A stretch of DNA of 64,000 nucleotides from contig JAEOAD010000001.1 in the NCBI GenBank assembly GCA_036365145.1, positions 101,901,501 to 101,965,500 of the forward strand. The letters run 5' to 3'. The stretch is from Orientallactaga sibirica (lineage: Eukaryota; Chordata; Mammalia; Rodentia; Dipodidae). Made by a program: the position numbers and the translations under genes. Below are positions 22,181 through 34,044 of the stretch, in pieces. Numbering within the stretch: position 1 is the first letter of the stretch; each line of letters opens with the position of its first letter. The notes under the pieces are model-generated. The model ran no database searches. It was not told where the DNA came from and saw nothing but the letters and a program-made list of their open reading frames with translations.

Positions 22181-22314
22181 TAGGCATTTTATTGTATTCA
22201 TTTCATTTGTTTATTTATTCATTTTATGTATGGAGGGATGAATGTAGGGCTTCATACATGCTAGGTAAGTTCTCTAACATAGATCTATATCCTAGCTCTC
22301 TTTTTACTTTTCAT

Positions 22315-22443
22315 ATTTTGAGACAGAATCCCACTAAGTTGCTCAGATTGGTTTTGAACTCACTCTGTAGCTTAGTACTGGAACTTAGAATAATTTTTGT
22401 TTCTGCCTTCAGTGTATCTGGGATTACAGTTCTGTATCACCTG
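22315..22443 (-). repeat. Old B1-like SINE
   Basis: TTTTGAGACAGAATCCCACTAAG...GGGATTACAGTTCTGTATCACC, antisense. Confidence 0.7.
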
Positions 22444-22453
22444 TAGGTAGTGA

Positions 22454-22455
<2 letters not shown>

Positions 22456-22502
<47 letters not shown>
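22456..22502. repeat. (GT)23 microsatellite
   Basis: Pure GT run at the edge of the B4-like element that follows. Confidence 0.97.
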
Positions 22503-22503
<1 letters not shown>

Positions 22504-22800
22504 CATGTGTGCCACCATGTAAAAGTGGAGGTCAGAGGACAACTTTTGGGTGTCATTTCTCACTTTCTACTCATGTGAGGCAGGTCTCACATTGTTCATT
22601 GCTGGTCTTTTTACTAGACTAGCTGGCCACCTAAGCATACAGCAGATTCTCTTACCTTCACCTTCATTTTATCCATAAGTGTGGCTGTGATTACAAACAC
22701 CACAGTGTCCAACTTTACCTGGGTGCTGGGGTTCTGAACTAAGGTACTTATACTAGCACGGTAAACACTTCATTCATTGAGTAATCTCCCCAGCCCCACC
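22503..22800 (-). repeat. B4-like composite SINE
   Basis: GTAAAAGTGGAGGTCAGAGGACAAC...TTGAGTAATCTCCCCAGCCCC; same type as 10340-10675. Confidence 0.75.
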
Positions 22801-23570
22801 CCATAGGTATGTGTAGCAGTACATGTATATTTACTCCTCTTGTTATTCCTCTTCTATGTAGTCTTTGTGTATTGTTTTCAAAAGTGTTATGCCCTGGTAG
22901 AGCCAACGCCATGGTTTATTATTTCCCCTCAGGTTTGGCAGCCTTGAAGATACAGAACAATACAGTCACCCGTCTTTATAAGTGATGATAACTAAATATC
23001 TGTCTTGATAGGCGTAGTGTGTCAATCACTGTAGGCTATAGTAGGCCCTTTTGTTGATATAGAAAAAAACTTCTTTGAACATTAACCATCTTTCATTTAT
23101 TCTCAGCCTTGCCTTTTCTGTAATTTCATTTTTCAACTCTGAATTACTTCTTTTAGCAAATTAACTATCTACTGAGCAATAAAGAGGCAAAGGACATCAA
23201 TTACCATCCATGGTATTTTTACCTGTTGATCAGAGCCTGTGCTAGGTCCTCAGGATCTGCCTTGAAGTTGCTCACCACTTGTGTAACAGGTGTGCCCATG
23301 AACTAACAAGTGTGAATAGGTATAAGGACAGGTCTAAGTAATAGGTATTCAGTTAGCATCATTCAGTAGGCATTTATAGGTGTTCCACTGGGCTGAGCTC
23401 TGGGCTAGGCAGTGGGAAATGCTACTGACTGATTTGAGGAGCCCACAAAACAGCTAGTTGTCATAACGAGTTCTGAAATGTAATTATTTATACAAAACAC
23501 TATGGAAACACAGATGAAAGGGCTTTAAGGTTGTTTTTGGTAGTCCAGGAAAATGGGTTATATTTTAACA
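22801..23570. other. Mostly unassigned; possible ancient repeat near 23355-23520
   Basis: CATTTATAGGTGTTCCACTGGGCTGAGCTCTGGGCTAGGCAGTGGG resembles a common ancient mammalian repeat. The rest is unassigned. Confidence 0.4.
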
Positions 23571-23582
23571 AGGCCCTGAATT

Positions 23583-23749
23583 TTTTGTTTGGTTGTTTTT
23601 TGTTTGATTGTTTTTGAGACAGGGTGTCACTCTAGCCCAGGCTAATCTGGAACTCATTTGTAACTCAGGATGGCCTCAATCTCACAGCAGTCCTTCTACC
23701 TCAGCCTCCCAAGTACTGGGATTATAGGCATAAGCCACCACCTCTGCTG
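23583..23749 (-). repeat. B1-like SINE
   Basis: GAGACAGGGTGTCACTCTAGCCC through GCCACCACCTCTGCTG. Exact duplication AGGCCCTGAATT at 23571-23582 and 23750-23761. Confidence 0.93.
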
Positions 23750-23981
23750 AGGCCCTGAATTCTGACGTGGTGAAGAGGAGGAGCAGCAAACTGGCAGAGG
23801 GCGCTTTTTATACAGACAATTAAAGGTATAAGTATTTAAGTTATAGTTAGCTACCACACAATCATAAATCTGTTTCCCCCCTCACACAGTTTCAATTTTT
23901 GTAGCAAAAAAGGAATAGTAGCCACCAACCCTCCCCCCAATACAATTTCACTACTGCCTGCTTTAACAGTGAATAAAGGGT

Positions 23982-24180
23982 TCTAGCCAGGCAGGCCTGT
24001 AATCCCAGCTGCTCAAGAGACTAAAGCAGGAGGATCATAAGTTCAAGGCCTAGCTACTTAGGTCACCGAATAAGTTTATGACCACCTTGGGTAAGTTAAC
24101 AAGACCTTACTTCGAGCCAAACAGCAAAAGAAGGCCTGGAATGTAGCTCAGTCACTGTGCTGGGGCAAGGGAGTGTAGGG
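23982..24180 (+). repeat. Old B1-related fragment followed by an ID-like fragment
   Basis: AGGCCTGTAATCCCAGCTGC...CAAGACCTTACTTCGAGCC, then GGCCTGGAATGTAGCTCAGTC. Confidence 0.6.
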
Positions 24181-24267
24181 TGAGATGGTACTCTGCTTTA
24201 TTTGCTATGGTTGTTTTTCCATTTCCAAAATGCAGACAGGGAGTAGCACAGCATTGAAGAAAGCAGT

Positions 24268-24410
24268 ATGTTTTTGTTTTTTCTCGAGATGGGCTATCAC
24301 TCTAGTCTAGGCTGACTCACTCTCAGGCTGGTTTCAGACTCACAGCAATCCTCCAGCCTCTGCTTCCTGAGTGCTGGGACTAAAGGTGTGCATCAACAGC
24401 AGGGCTATGA
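24268..24410 (-). repeat. B1-like SINE, diverged
   Basis: TTTTCTCGAGATGGGCTATCAC through GGTGTGCATCAACAGCAGGGC. Confidence 0.85.
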
Positions 24411-24524
24411 TAATTCTTTGTGTATCAAACTGCCATGTTTCCCTCTGTTCCCCGTGTTTCCTTCCTTTGATCTCTTACTACATACCAGACACCTTACAAA
24501 TGTTCTCTTTTAAAATATTTTTGT

Positions 24525-24530
24525 TTTATT

Positions 24531-24569
<39 letters not shown>

Positions 24570-24740
24570 TTTGAGAGAGAGAGAAAAACTGAAAGAGGCA
24601 GATAGAGAATGGGTGCACCAGGGCCTTCTGCTGCTGCAAATGAACTCCAGGTACATGTGCCATCCTGTGCATCTGGCTTTATGTGCATACTGGGGAATCA
24701 AACCTGGATCCTTGGGCTTTGCAGGCAAGCGCCATAATTT
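24525..24740 (-). repeat. tRNA-derived SINE with (ATTT)n tail, inserted in a MIR-like remnant
   Basis: The (ATTT)10 run (about 24530-24572) is the tail. The head end stops at GCAAGCGCCATAA and lacks the usual CCATCTCTCCAGCCC. The following TTTTGCAGTTAAGTCTCAGATAGTAAG (24752-24778) resembles antisense MIR. Confidence 0.85.
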
Positions 24741-24929
24741 TTCTCTTATTTTGCAGTTAAGTCTCAGATAGTAAGTGGAAGAGCTGGGGTGTCTGCATCT
24801 TTTGTTGTAACATGAAACATAGGGCTGCCACCTAAGAGCTCTGGACTAGGATTAGGCCAGTATACAAGTGGCTATTCAGGTGACTAGAAGAGAAGCCAAA
24901 AGTTTCTCAGTGTTGCTCCCCTCACCTAA

Positions 24930-25094
24930 GTTTTTTTTTTTTTTTTTTTGGTTTTGCAAGGTAGGGTCTCACTCTGATCCAGGCTGACCTGGAATTAACT
25001 ATGTAGTCTCAGGGTGGCCTCGAACTCTCGGCGATCCTCCTACCTCTGCCACCTGAGTGCTGGGATTAAAGGTGTGCATCACCACACCTGGCTT
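24930..25094 (-). repeat. B1-like SINE
   Basis: Poly(T), GGTTTTGCAAGGTAGGGTC through CACCACACCTGGC. Confidence 0.94.
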
Positions 25095-25234
25095 TAAGAT
25101 TTTGAGTAATGGAAGTATATGGATCTGTACTTCCTGTTAGCCTTACGATCTCTTCTGAAGCCCTCCCATCTGTTTCATGTCTGCCAGTTGTCATTCTTTG
25201 TGACCAAGCGCAAGTTATGTGATACAGAATATTC

Positions 25235-25565
25235 TCTTTTAAAGATTATATTTATTTGTGTGTTGGGGGATGCATGTGCCATAGCATGCATATGGTGGTC
25301 AGAGAACAACTGAAGTATCTGTGCGCCACCTGCTTTGAGACAGTGTCGCTTGCAGCTTGTAGACCTGCGAACTGCCAGAATGCAAAGGAATGTGAGTCTG
25401 GAGCTTCAGATTCTCCTGGCTCTGCCTCGCATTGTCACTGGTGCTGGGACCACATATGCACATACCACTTTGCATCTGGCCTTATGTGGTTGCTGGGGAA
25501 TTAAAACCAGGCCAGCAGGCTTTGTAAACAAGTACCTTTAACTCCTGAACCATCTCCCAACCCCA
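25235..25565 (-). repeat. B4-like composite SINE
   Basis: TATTTATTTGTGTGTTGGGGG...GCATATGGTGGTCAGAGAACAAC through TGAACCATCTCCCAACCCC. The middle is unlike the B1-cored B4 elements elsewhere. Confidence 0.65.
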
Positions 25566-26747
25566 TGATGTAGAATATTCTAACACAAAGGGTGCAGAGG
25601 TCTAACTATTCAGAGGTAGTTGCTTCTCCAGCAGTACAGTGGCAACAACCTGGGAGGAAATGTGGGGGAAATTGAGGGGGAGCGCACAGGTAATGTGTAT
25701 CTCTATAGAAATTTGGACTACTCAGGTACATACAGATTTTTGCGTTGAACCATATGCTTATGTTATACTAAACAAAATTAAACTTGTTAGTGATAAAAAT
25801 GCTGAAGTTTTTTGAGGGACATGTGCTGATGTCTATAATTTGCATTAAAATGCAGTGCAAACAGCTTAATAGATTAATAGAAGGATAGGGAGAAGAAATA
25901 CTGTGGCAAAGTGGGTAAAATGTATTGCTAATGCAGATCCTAGGGAATGTTTATATGGTATCATAAAATTCATTCAAATATGTTGTATGTATACATTATA
26001 AGCATATAAATATTATTTACAGTAAGCCATTTGGGGAAACTCACTTAAATTTCATTTCAATGGCTCCCTTGAATTGAAGGTCCTTTGTTAGTGCTACCCT
26101 GGACCTTAGACCATCATGAGTGTAGATTTAAACTGCTTAGACAGACCTCTGTCATCTTCTTAGCCAGTCTTGTAGGTGGGGAAGTTCCTTCCCTTAGATA
26201 TTTCAAGCTAGACCAAATGTCCCACAGAGTTGAAGCTTGCCAAGCAAAGCTTATCCCAATGGCTGTTTCAGTCACTAATGGTTATACCATACTTTAGAAG
26301 TAATGTCAAATCAACCAAAGATTAAATTCTCCTCCTCCCCCATATATCCTTGACTGGATGACATTTACTGGAAAGGAAAAAGCTCTTTTTTGATGTGCTC
26401 TATTTTCAGTCTACCACATATTTAAAGTGCATTTCTTTAACAAATCAAGCTTCAGACATTGAGGCTTCAGAGAACTTTTGTTGCAACAACTTTTCTTAAA
26501 CTGGGTGAGTTCTGGCACTTGACAGCATCTTCCTTCAGAAGAGTAAAGAATGTCTCATTTATACTGGGAATAGACAGCTTGTCTTCTCTTCATTGGAATG
26601 ACCGTCCCATAGACATTACGTTTGAGAATGTATAGGCATTAGAAGTACATGAATTTTGTGCAGCTGACATTGATTGGTGGGCAAAAGGGGAAGACAGTTA
26701 ATTTATGGAAATACCTAGTATCCTATTTCATTTTTAAAAACACTAAA
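25566..26747. other. 1.2 kb without recognised features
   Basis: Unassigned, AT-rich. The 70-codon frame at 26085-26297 has no recognisable protein. Confidence 0.5.
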
Positions 26748-26752
26748 TATTC

Positions 26753-26890
26753 TAGGCATGGTGGCATATACCTTTAATCTCAGCTCTTGAGAGGCTAAGA
26801 TAGAAGGATTGCTATGATTTCGAGGCCAGCTTGAGACTACATAGTGAATTCCAGATCAGCCTGAGCTAGAACAAGACCCTGTCTTGAAAA
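26753..26890 (+). repeat. B1-like SINE, diverged
   Basis: CTAGGCATGGTGGCATATACC through GACCCTGTCTTGAAAATAAAACC. Confidence 0.88.
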
Positions 26891-29800
26891 TAAAACCATG
26901 AAATATGTTTTGGATTATTTTGTTTGGGAAAAAAAAAGACCCTTTTTTCTTGTTCTTTAACTTCATAATAGTAACTAATCATAGCTGTTTTATGTACTGA
27001 AAATGGAAGTCATTTTACCCACTGAAAATAAAATGGCAGCTTACAAGATTTAAACGAAAGAATATTTAAAGTAAAATTAGGGTTGGATGATAGAAAAAGG
27101 ATAGAATATTTGTTGAATTACATGATTCCATACTGTCATTATTATGCCCTTGGGCACTCAGACTATTTTCACATACAATCCACAACGCTGGAGAGAAGAA
27201 AGAAGAAATTTGTCTGCTTGAAGGTTACCTTAGAAGATTGGATCTGTAAACATGCATGAATATTTGAAGTAGCCAGGTGTACATGTATGCCAAATAATGT
27301 CTGAACCAACCAAGAAAAACTGGCTTTACTGCATGATTGTGGTAAAAGTACTACTTCCCGATAGCTTTCACATGTAGTTTTTTAATGGACTCCCTATACA
27401 TTGGACAAGCAGCTGTGTTGTCAAAAAGTTATTGGCTGTAGTTAACATACTAGGGGCATGTGGATTCCTAAGAATGTCACACCTTGTCTATGCCAATAAA
27501 TCAGTGAGTATTCTTGATCCTAAGTCTGATGTCATTTGCAGATTTCCCTCTGTATTGGAAGGGTGATACTGAGAAGAGAGAATTTTTAGTGTTTTTTTTT
27601 CTGTGTTATTGTGGTGTTTTTATGAGTTTTTAAAGCTATGAAATAATACTGGCAAATCCCAAGAAAACTGAATCTGGATTTCATTTTGTCTCTTCCACTC
27701 TTGTGATCTTGTGCACATTCCTGACATGTTACAAACAGCTTGTGTCCCTGAATGTGCAGTATCAGTTTTCAGTGGTGAAAGCCCCGAAAGGAAACAGAGG
27801 GATTCTTCCATGCACAAACAGCTGGGCAGTTGTGGATGGAGTTAATTGCTGATATATATTGGCTGTGTTTTTCTTTTGTCATTTCCTTTGCAGCTGTAAA
27901 AGTGAAGTTGGACTTGAAAACAGGCATTTCCAGGAGTGCAAATCCAAAAGTATCAAGATGAGGTTGTAATAAATACGCACTGGTATCTTTGAGTTACAGT
28001 GTGAGGCTGAAATGAGGAAGAGCAAAGGGTGGTAGCAGGTGATTTGTAATTACATAGATGGTTGGAAAAATAAAGCAGTCACATGAAGAAAGGGGTATTT
28101 TGATATGACAAAAATTGATCTCATAATTGAGCAAAGTTTATCTCAGTTAGCACCCACTTCAGAAGATTCTGAAAGAGGTTGTAGGCCATCTCACACAATA
28201 TTAAAATGTCCAATATTACAAAGCAGTTTCATCTTGAATAAAACAGAGTAACAATTGTTGGGGGGTAATGTGACAACATGCATCACTAAAATATGTTTTC
28301 CTAGTCTTTCAAAACTTTTTCCATTGTTTGATTCAAATTCTGTGTGAATGTTTATATAGCTTCTTTTTTTTTTTTAACATGCTTGGATATTTTAAACAGT
28401 TATCAAATGTTTGATAATAGATTTAATACTAACAAGTTATTTTTGACACAAAGATTTTACAAGTACTTATATATCCCACAGAAAAACTTGTTTGGAAAAA
28501 GTCATAGAAAAATGCTTAAAAACTAAAATTCTTATAAAATTATCTGACAATAGATAATTATAAAAATTTTAGAAGTATACTGGGCATATTACTAATCTTT
28601 ATCAAATCAGCTTTCCCTTTCATGTGTACATCTTAATGTCCTACCAAAGCAAGTTCATAAATCACATTCCTTATTTTTGAAGACAACTCTTGCTAATTGG
28701 TAATAAAATGCCTTTATTTCCATGTTGCTAAAAAAATAAGGCATTGGTGAGGAGGGAAAGTTGTGTCCATGTTCAACAAGCCCATGTCATGTTCTAGAGT
28801 GAACATGTTTCTGACACCTTGAGATATGTGAAAGCGGCTGTTGCTAAACTTAGAAGTTGGCATGGTTGGGCTTCCTTTATAGTAGTTCACTTCCACCTAA
28901 CGTTGTGTTGGTTGAGCTGTGTGACCTATCTGATATTCTGTCTCTTCTTTCTTCTCAGAAAAGAAATGAGCCTGTAGTATACTTGTAAGGCAGGAAAGCT
29001 GATCTACAAAGATGAACTTTCCTCCTGTTCCTTTGAGGAGAATTGACCAATTAATTTTGACTCTGCAGCCCTGGAAAATGTTGTGGCAGTATTAATGTGC
29101 AGTTTGCTCTTACTGAAATCTGTCTGGGTGTGTTGTTTCCCCCAGAGTGGGCTCCACCCTTGCTCTAACCACAGTGAGTGTGGATATCTTGCTGTTTAAA
29201 ACAAAGTTCATTTTTAGGGCAGCTTGCATCAGAATTGCCACATGAAAACCATTTTAAGAAATGTACAGCAGCTTCAAATTTTGTAAGTAATGAATTGTCT
29301 GTTGTAATGCTGATAGCTCCCAGCCCAGAGGGAAGATAAGATAGATAGTTAATTTTGTGCCAGCATCTGTAACATTCTTTGGAAATAACCTGTAGTTTAT
29401 TTTCTTTTAGTTCATTTGTCTGCTTTTGGTTTCTTATACAATTTATTCTTGTTTTTAATTGTTTTATGAGTAGCATTGCCTGCTTTTTTTTTAAAAAAAG
29501 GAAAATACTAGTAGTATCCCAAATGTGCTAATTATTTCACATAAAAACATTTGAAGTATGGTTTTGTACTGAATTTGTTAGGCTCCTTATGGCATAATCT
29601 GGCAATACTGCATTTCGAGACGTCGTAGCATGAACTTTGTGTGTAAGACTGGGTTCTTTGAATTAAAAAAAAAAGGCAGTATCTAAGGAGCCTTTATTTC
29701 TGTCATAATGATGCTTTGTCCTATCTCTGTTGGGTATTTGTCGGCAGTCAGGGCAGGCTGCAGCCCAAAGTTCTGTTCCATGTCGGGGCAGTTCCCGTAG

Positions 29801-30540
29801 TTCCATGCCTCTGTGTTCTCTAGAATTTGTGACGTGAATGGTAAGTTGAACTGTAGGAGAATTACTGCTCAGTTAGGTTTGTGTTTAGCAGTTTTGTTGC
29901 TTGCAATGGAGTGTGACTCCACCCCTCCTCACTTATCAGGGTTTTGTTTATAGCTAGATTTTAAATGGCTATGAAGTATTCTTATGCATGAAGTGGGCAT
30001 GTTGAGAGAGACTGATTTGTGATATCTGTATTCTCCTGTGTTATTTGTTCATTCTGCACTCTTGGGATAGTTACACCCATTCAGTGCAAGCAAGTTTAGA
30101 AGCCTGCCTCCATTGAAATCATAACCGAATGTTGAAAATGGCAGTTATCTGTTACCCTTGCACGGCTAACAATCGTGTCATCCTTTTTGGTCTTAGACTT
30201 CCTGGCATCCCTTTGCTTTAGCTTCCTCCTTGTAACTTAGCTGTAACTGAGCAGCCTTGTAAACTCCCAAGAAGGTAAGAATAAAGTGAAGCCTGGTAGC
30301 ACAGAAGGAAGCTACAATCGGGAACAAAGAGACTGCTTTACTTTGGACATCACTTTCTTCATCTGTAATGGGAGTTTGGTAGCCCTCTTAAGGTATTTTC
30401 CAGATTAGAATACCTTAAATCTCTTTGTAAAGACACATGCTTATTCAGAAACCTTAATGGGCAATGTGTTAAAATTGAGAAAAAAATGTTTAGAACTTAA
30501 CCCTAAATTATTACTATGACATTAAAAAAAAAAAAAAAAC
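26891..30540. other. Longest SINE-free island in the window (about 3.65 kb)
   Basis: No B1, tRNA-SINE, ID or L1 is visible, against roughly one SINE per 500-700 bases nearby. It holds ordinary AT-rich sequence, a few short A/T runs, a possible MIR piece at 30335-30420 and several splice-donor-like motifs (for example GGTAAGT at 29840-29846). Its emptiness suggests it may contain non-coding sequence that resists insertion. No gene is supported. Confidence 0.5.
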
Positions 30541-30550
30541 TAAGCCTTAC

Positions 30551-30718
30551 TTTTTTTTTTGTTTGTTTGTTTTTTGGTTTTTCGAGGTAGGGTCTCACTC
30601 TGGCCCAGGCTGACCTGGAATTAACTATGTAGTCTCAGAGTGGCCTCGAACTCTTGGTGATCCTCCTACTTCTGCCTCCCGAGTGCTGGGATTAAAGGCA
30701 TGCACCACCACGCCTGGC
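30551..30718 (-). repeat. B1-like SINE
   Basis: Poly(T), TTTTTCGAGGTAGGGTCTC through CCACCACGCCTGGC; near consensus. AAGCCTTACTTT flanks it at 30542-30553 (overlapping the T tail) and 30719-30730. Confidence 0.96.
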
Positions 30719-30730
30719 AAGCCTTACTTT

Positions 30731-31247
30731 AAATAAAGTGTACCTGCCAGGAGTTTTTAGAAATTTACTTTTTAATATTTTAGTAGATCTGGCTATGTAT
30801 TATGCCCTTACTAGGAAAATAAATATCCCGATCGAAGTTTCCAGGCCAGCCCCTCTGAGCAGTATAGCCATTCATCTTGAGGCATCACCTGTGCTCATGT
30901 ACTAAGCATGCTTGCACAGAATGGCTGTAATTGCCGTAAGAGTTATTAGCTTTGTAGTGATGGGCAAGGCTTTTAGACTTCTTTTCAGTGATTCTACATC
31001 AAAATCTTCTACACACATGTACCACTTAATCTCTAAAATAAATTTCTTTTACAAGACAGAAAATAATTTACCCTATTTTGTTTCATTTTGGGAATATTGT
31101 TTTTAGTCTACTGAACAAGATGATTCCTGTTATTCCTTTACTCTCCTAGGAGAACAGAATTAAGCTTGGATTTTTATGCCAGAGCAGAACTTGCTGGCCA
31201 GTTTGTTGTTGAGTTTTAAAATCAAATGATCTTTTAAAAACATTTTT
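30731..31247. other. No recognised feature
   Basis: Unassigned sequence. Confidence 0.4.
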
Positions 31248-31498
31248 GGGCTGGAGAGACAGCTTAGTGGTTAAAGTGCCTGCCTCCTAAGCCTAAGAAT
31301 GCTGGTTCCAATCTCCAGGTCCCATGTTTAGCCAGATGCAAAGTGACGCAAGGGTCCAATGACACACTTGACCACAAGGGGGCGCACGCATCTGGATTTC
31401 GTTCGCAGCAGCTGAGAGGCTGCTGGTGTGCCCATCTCTGTCTTCCTCTCCCTCTCTCTCTGTCTGTCTCTGTGTGTCTCTCTCCACAAAAAAAAATT
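31248..31498 (+). repeat. tRNA-derived SINE, long subfamily
   Basis: GGGCTGGAGAGACAGCTTAGTGG head and the long-subfamily segment GCAAAGTGACGCAAGGG...GACCACAAGGGGGCGC. Confidence 0.94.
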
Positions 31499-31539
31499 TT
31501 ATTTGGAACTTTTATTTAAAATCAATAGTTGATATTTCT

Positions 31540-31741
31540 TTTTTTAATTTTAGAATTGGTGTGCCAGGGTCTCAGCCACTGCAATCCAACTCCAGACACC
31601 TGAGCCACCTAGTGAGCAAGTGAGACCTTGTACTTGCCTCACCATTGTGCGTCTGGTTTATGTGGGATCTGGAGAGTCAAACATGGGTCCTTGGGCCTTA
31701 CAGGCAAGCGCCTTAAGCACTAAGTCATCTCTTCAGCCCAT
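31540..31741 (-). repeat. tRNA-derived SINE
   Basis: Antisense, with an irregular insertion near 31600-31640. Exact duplication TAGTTGATATTTCT at 31526-31539 and 31742-31755. Confidence 0.93.
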
Positions 31742-31921
31742 TAGTTGATATTTCTAATAGTATTCTTTTCTAACAATAATTACATAATATAAAGAGAATG
31801 GAGTGAATTTTTTCAAGTCCTATGCAAGTGCTCTCCAGCCCATTTGCTTTAAGAATTTTATCTTCTTTATGCTACACCTCCACCATTTAAAAAAAAATTA
31901 ACTTTTTAAATTTTCTCCATA

Positions 31922-32096
31922 CCTTTTTATTTGAGAGACAGAGAATGGATGTGCTAAGGCCTCTAGCTACTGCAAATGAACTCCAGATGTATGTGCCACC
32001 TTGGGTATGTGGCTTATGTGGGATCTGGGGAATCAAACCTGGATCCTCAGGCTTCACAGGCAAGCACCTTAACTACTAAGCCATCTCTCCAGTCCC
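31922..32096 (-). repeat. tRNA-derived SINE
   Basis: CTTTTTATTTGAGAGACAGAG through AAGCCATCTCTCCAGTCCC. Confidence 0.92.
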
Positions 32097-32376
32097 TATA
32101 CCTACACCTTGTTGGTAAAATCTAGTACATAATCTGTGATGTAAGAAGTGTTAGAAAGTCATGTCTAAAGAATGAGAATAGTGGGTCATGGAGAGTAGAT
32201 GTCAAATGTCAGCTTGCCATTGATAAACTCCTTTATCTTTCCCTCCAGAGAGCTGTACTCCAGGGCCTCGTAGGTGCTGCTCTACTTCAGTGTACTTTTG
32301 TCATTGCATAGCTTGAATGCTTTTATATGAATCAGATTGTGTTTCAATATAAAGTATCTTTAAAAAGAAAATGCAG

Positions 32377-32602
32377 GGCTGGAGAGATGGCTTAGCAGCT
32401 AAGACATTTGCCTGTGAAGCCTAAGGTCCCAGGTTTGATTCTCCAGGTCCCATGTAAACCAGATATATAAGGTAGCACATGCATCTGAAGTTTGTTTGCA
32501 GTGGCTAGAAGTCCTAATACTCTCATTCTCTCCCCCTCTCTCTCTCCTTCCCTCCTTCCCTCTTTCTGTCTCTAATAAATAAAACTAAAAGTAACTTTTA
32601 AA
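32377..32602 (+). repeat. tRNA-derived SINE
   Basis: GGGCTGGAGAGATGGCTTAGC head, CT-rich block, AATAAATAAAACT tail. AAAATGCA occurs on both sides. Confidence 0.93.
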
Positions 32603-32819
32603 AGATAAAATGCACATGGCAAAAAGATGAAACAATATAAAAGGAGTATGATAAGATACCTCTTTCTTTCCCATTCTACTACCTTCAACCTTACCCAAAG
32701 AGGACTTTCTCTGTTTTTCCAGAAAACATCAATGAATAGAAGTGTATGTGTATACATAGCTGTATATACTTGTATACTTACAAAATGAGCTACACATTCC
32801 ATTATATGAACTTTTAAAA

Positions 32820-33038
32820 TTTTTTATTGTTTATTGATTTTTAAAGAGAATTTATTTATTTGAGAGAGAGAGGCAGAGAGAGAAAGAATGGGTGCTCCAG
32901 GGCCTCTAGCCACTGCAGACAAACTCTAGACCCATGTGCCACATTGTACATCTGGCTTACGTGGGTTCTGGAGAATCAAACCTGTGTCCTTAGGCTTTGC
33001 AGGCAAGCACCTTAACCGTTAAGCCATCACTACAGCCT
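32820..33038 (-). repeat. tRNA-derived SINE
   Basis: Antisense through AAGCCATCACTACAGCC. CCATTATATGAACTTTT before it and CCATTATATAACTTTT after it mark the duplication. Confidence 0.92.
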
Positions 33039-33050
33039 CCATTATATAAC

Positions 33051-33199
33051 TTTTTTTTTTTCTAGGTAGAGTCTTGCTCTAGCCCAGGCCGACCTGGAAT
33101 TCACAATGTAGTCTCAGGGTGGCCTCGAACTCATGGCAATCCTCCTACCTCTGCCTCCCGAGTGCTGGGATTAAAGGTGTGAGCCACCATGCCCGGCTT
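33051..33199 (-). repeat. B1-like SINE
   Basis: Antisense, flanked by exact CATTATATAAC at 33040-33050 and 33200-33210. It hit the right-hand duplication of the preceding SINE. Confidence 0.95.
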
Positions 33200-33507
33200 C
33201 ATTATATAACTTTTTAAAAGAGTGTGTAGAACTGTATGCTATGTCAATGTATGGACAGATGTGTTATAAATTGGTCATTTTTTTATTGATGTCTCTATTA
33301 TTTCAGGTTGATTCCCATATACCTTTATCAGATGTACTTTCCCTCTAACTTTTCTTCTTCCGCCATTCTAGGACAGAACCCAGGGGCTATAAGGAAGAAT
33401 GCCAGTGTTGTGTAGAAGTAGAAAAACATCTCACCCACCTCTCATTTGATTAGGGCATTAAGGATAGGCTTCACCATCCCAACTTCCACAGGGGAATAAT
33501 TTTTTTA

Positions 33508-33845
33508 GCACAATAGTGAAAGAATGTTGAATTCAAAGTCAAATAACTTGAGTGTGAGATTATGGGACTATGGTCAGGTCATTTAATCTCTTTGATTCTC
33601 AATTTTATCATCTATGAGAGATTGGGGGGCTAGGAAAATGACTCAGTGCCTGATTGCAAAGCCCAAATTCAATTCAAAAACCACCCACATAAGCCAGACA
33701 CAAAAAGTGGTAAAAACATTTGGCATTTGTTTGCAGTGGCAAAAGGACCTGGTACTCCACCCCACATACAGGCACAAATAAGTAAATAAAATGAGAAATT
33801 GTGATAGATGAATTTTGATGTTCCTTCCAACTTTAATATTTGTTG
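33508..33845 (+). repeat. MIR interrupted by a diverged tRNA-SINE
   Basis: AATAGTGAAAGAATGTTGAATTC...CAGGTCATTTAATCTCTTTGATTCTCAATTTTATCATC follows the MIR pattern. The SINE (about 33626-33800, GGGGCTAGGAAAATGACTCAG) splits it, and TGAGAAATTGTGATAG resumes afterwards. Confidence 0.6.
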
Positions 33846-33889
33846 GAATATTGATTTAAGCTATATAACCCAAATTATACAAAATCTGC

Positions 33890-34044
33890 ACTTTTTTTTG
33901 GTTTTTTTCAAGGTAGGGTCTCACTCTAACCCAGGCTGACCAAGAATTCACTGTGTAGTCTCAGGGTGGCCTTGAACTCACAGCAATTCACCTACCTCTG
34001 ATTTCTAAGTGCTGGGATTAAAAGCATGTGCCACCATGCCTGGC
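33890..34044 (-). repeat. B1-like SINE
   Basis: TTTTTTCAAGGTAGGGTCTCAC through CCACCATGCCTGGCC. Confidence 0.93.

Noticed and set aside
27880..27900. Acceptor-like sequence TTTCCTTTGCAG as evidence of an exon at about 27892
   Set aside because: No convincing donor or open frame follows, and one good acceptor per few kb is expected by chance.
29165..29476. 103-codon minus-strand frame in the SINE-free island
   Set aside because: No recognisable homology or start context; AT-rich chance frame. Conservation analysis could reopen it.
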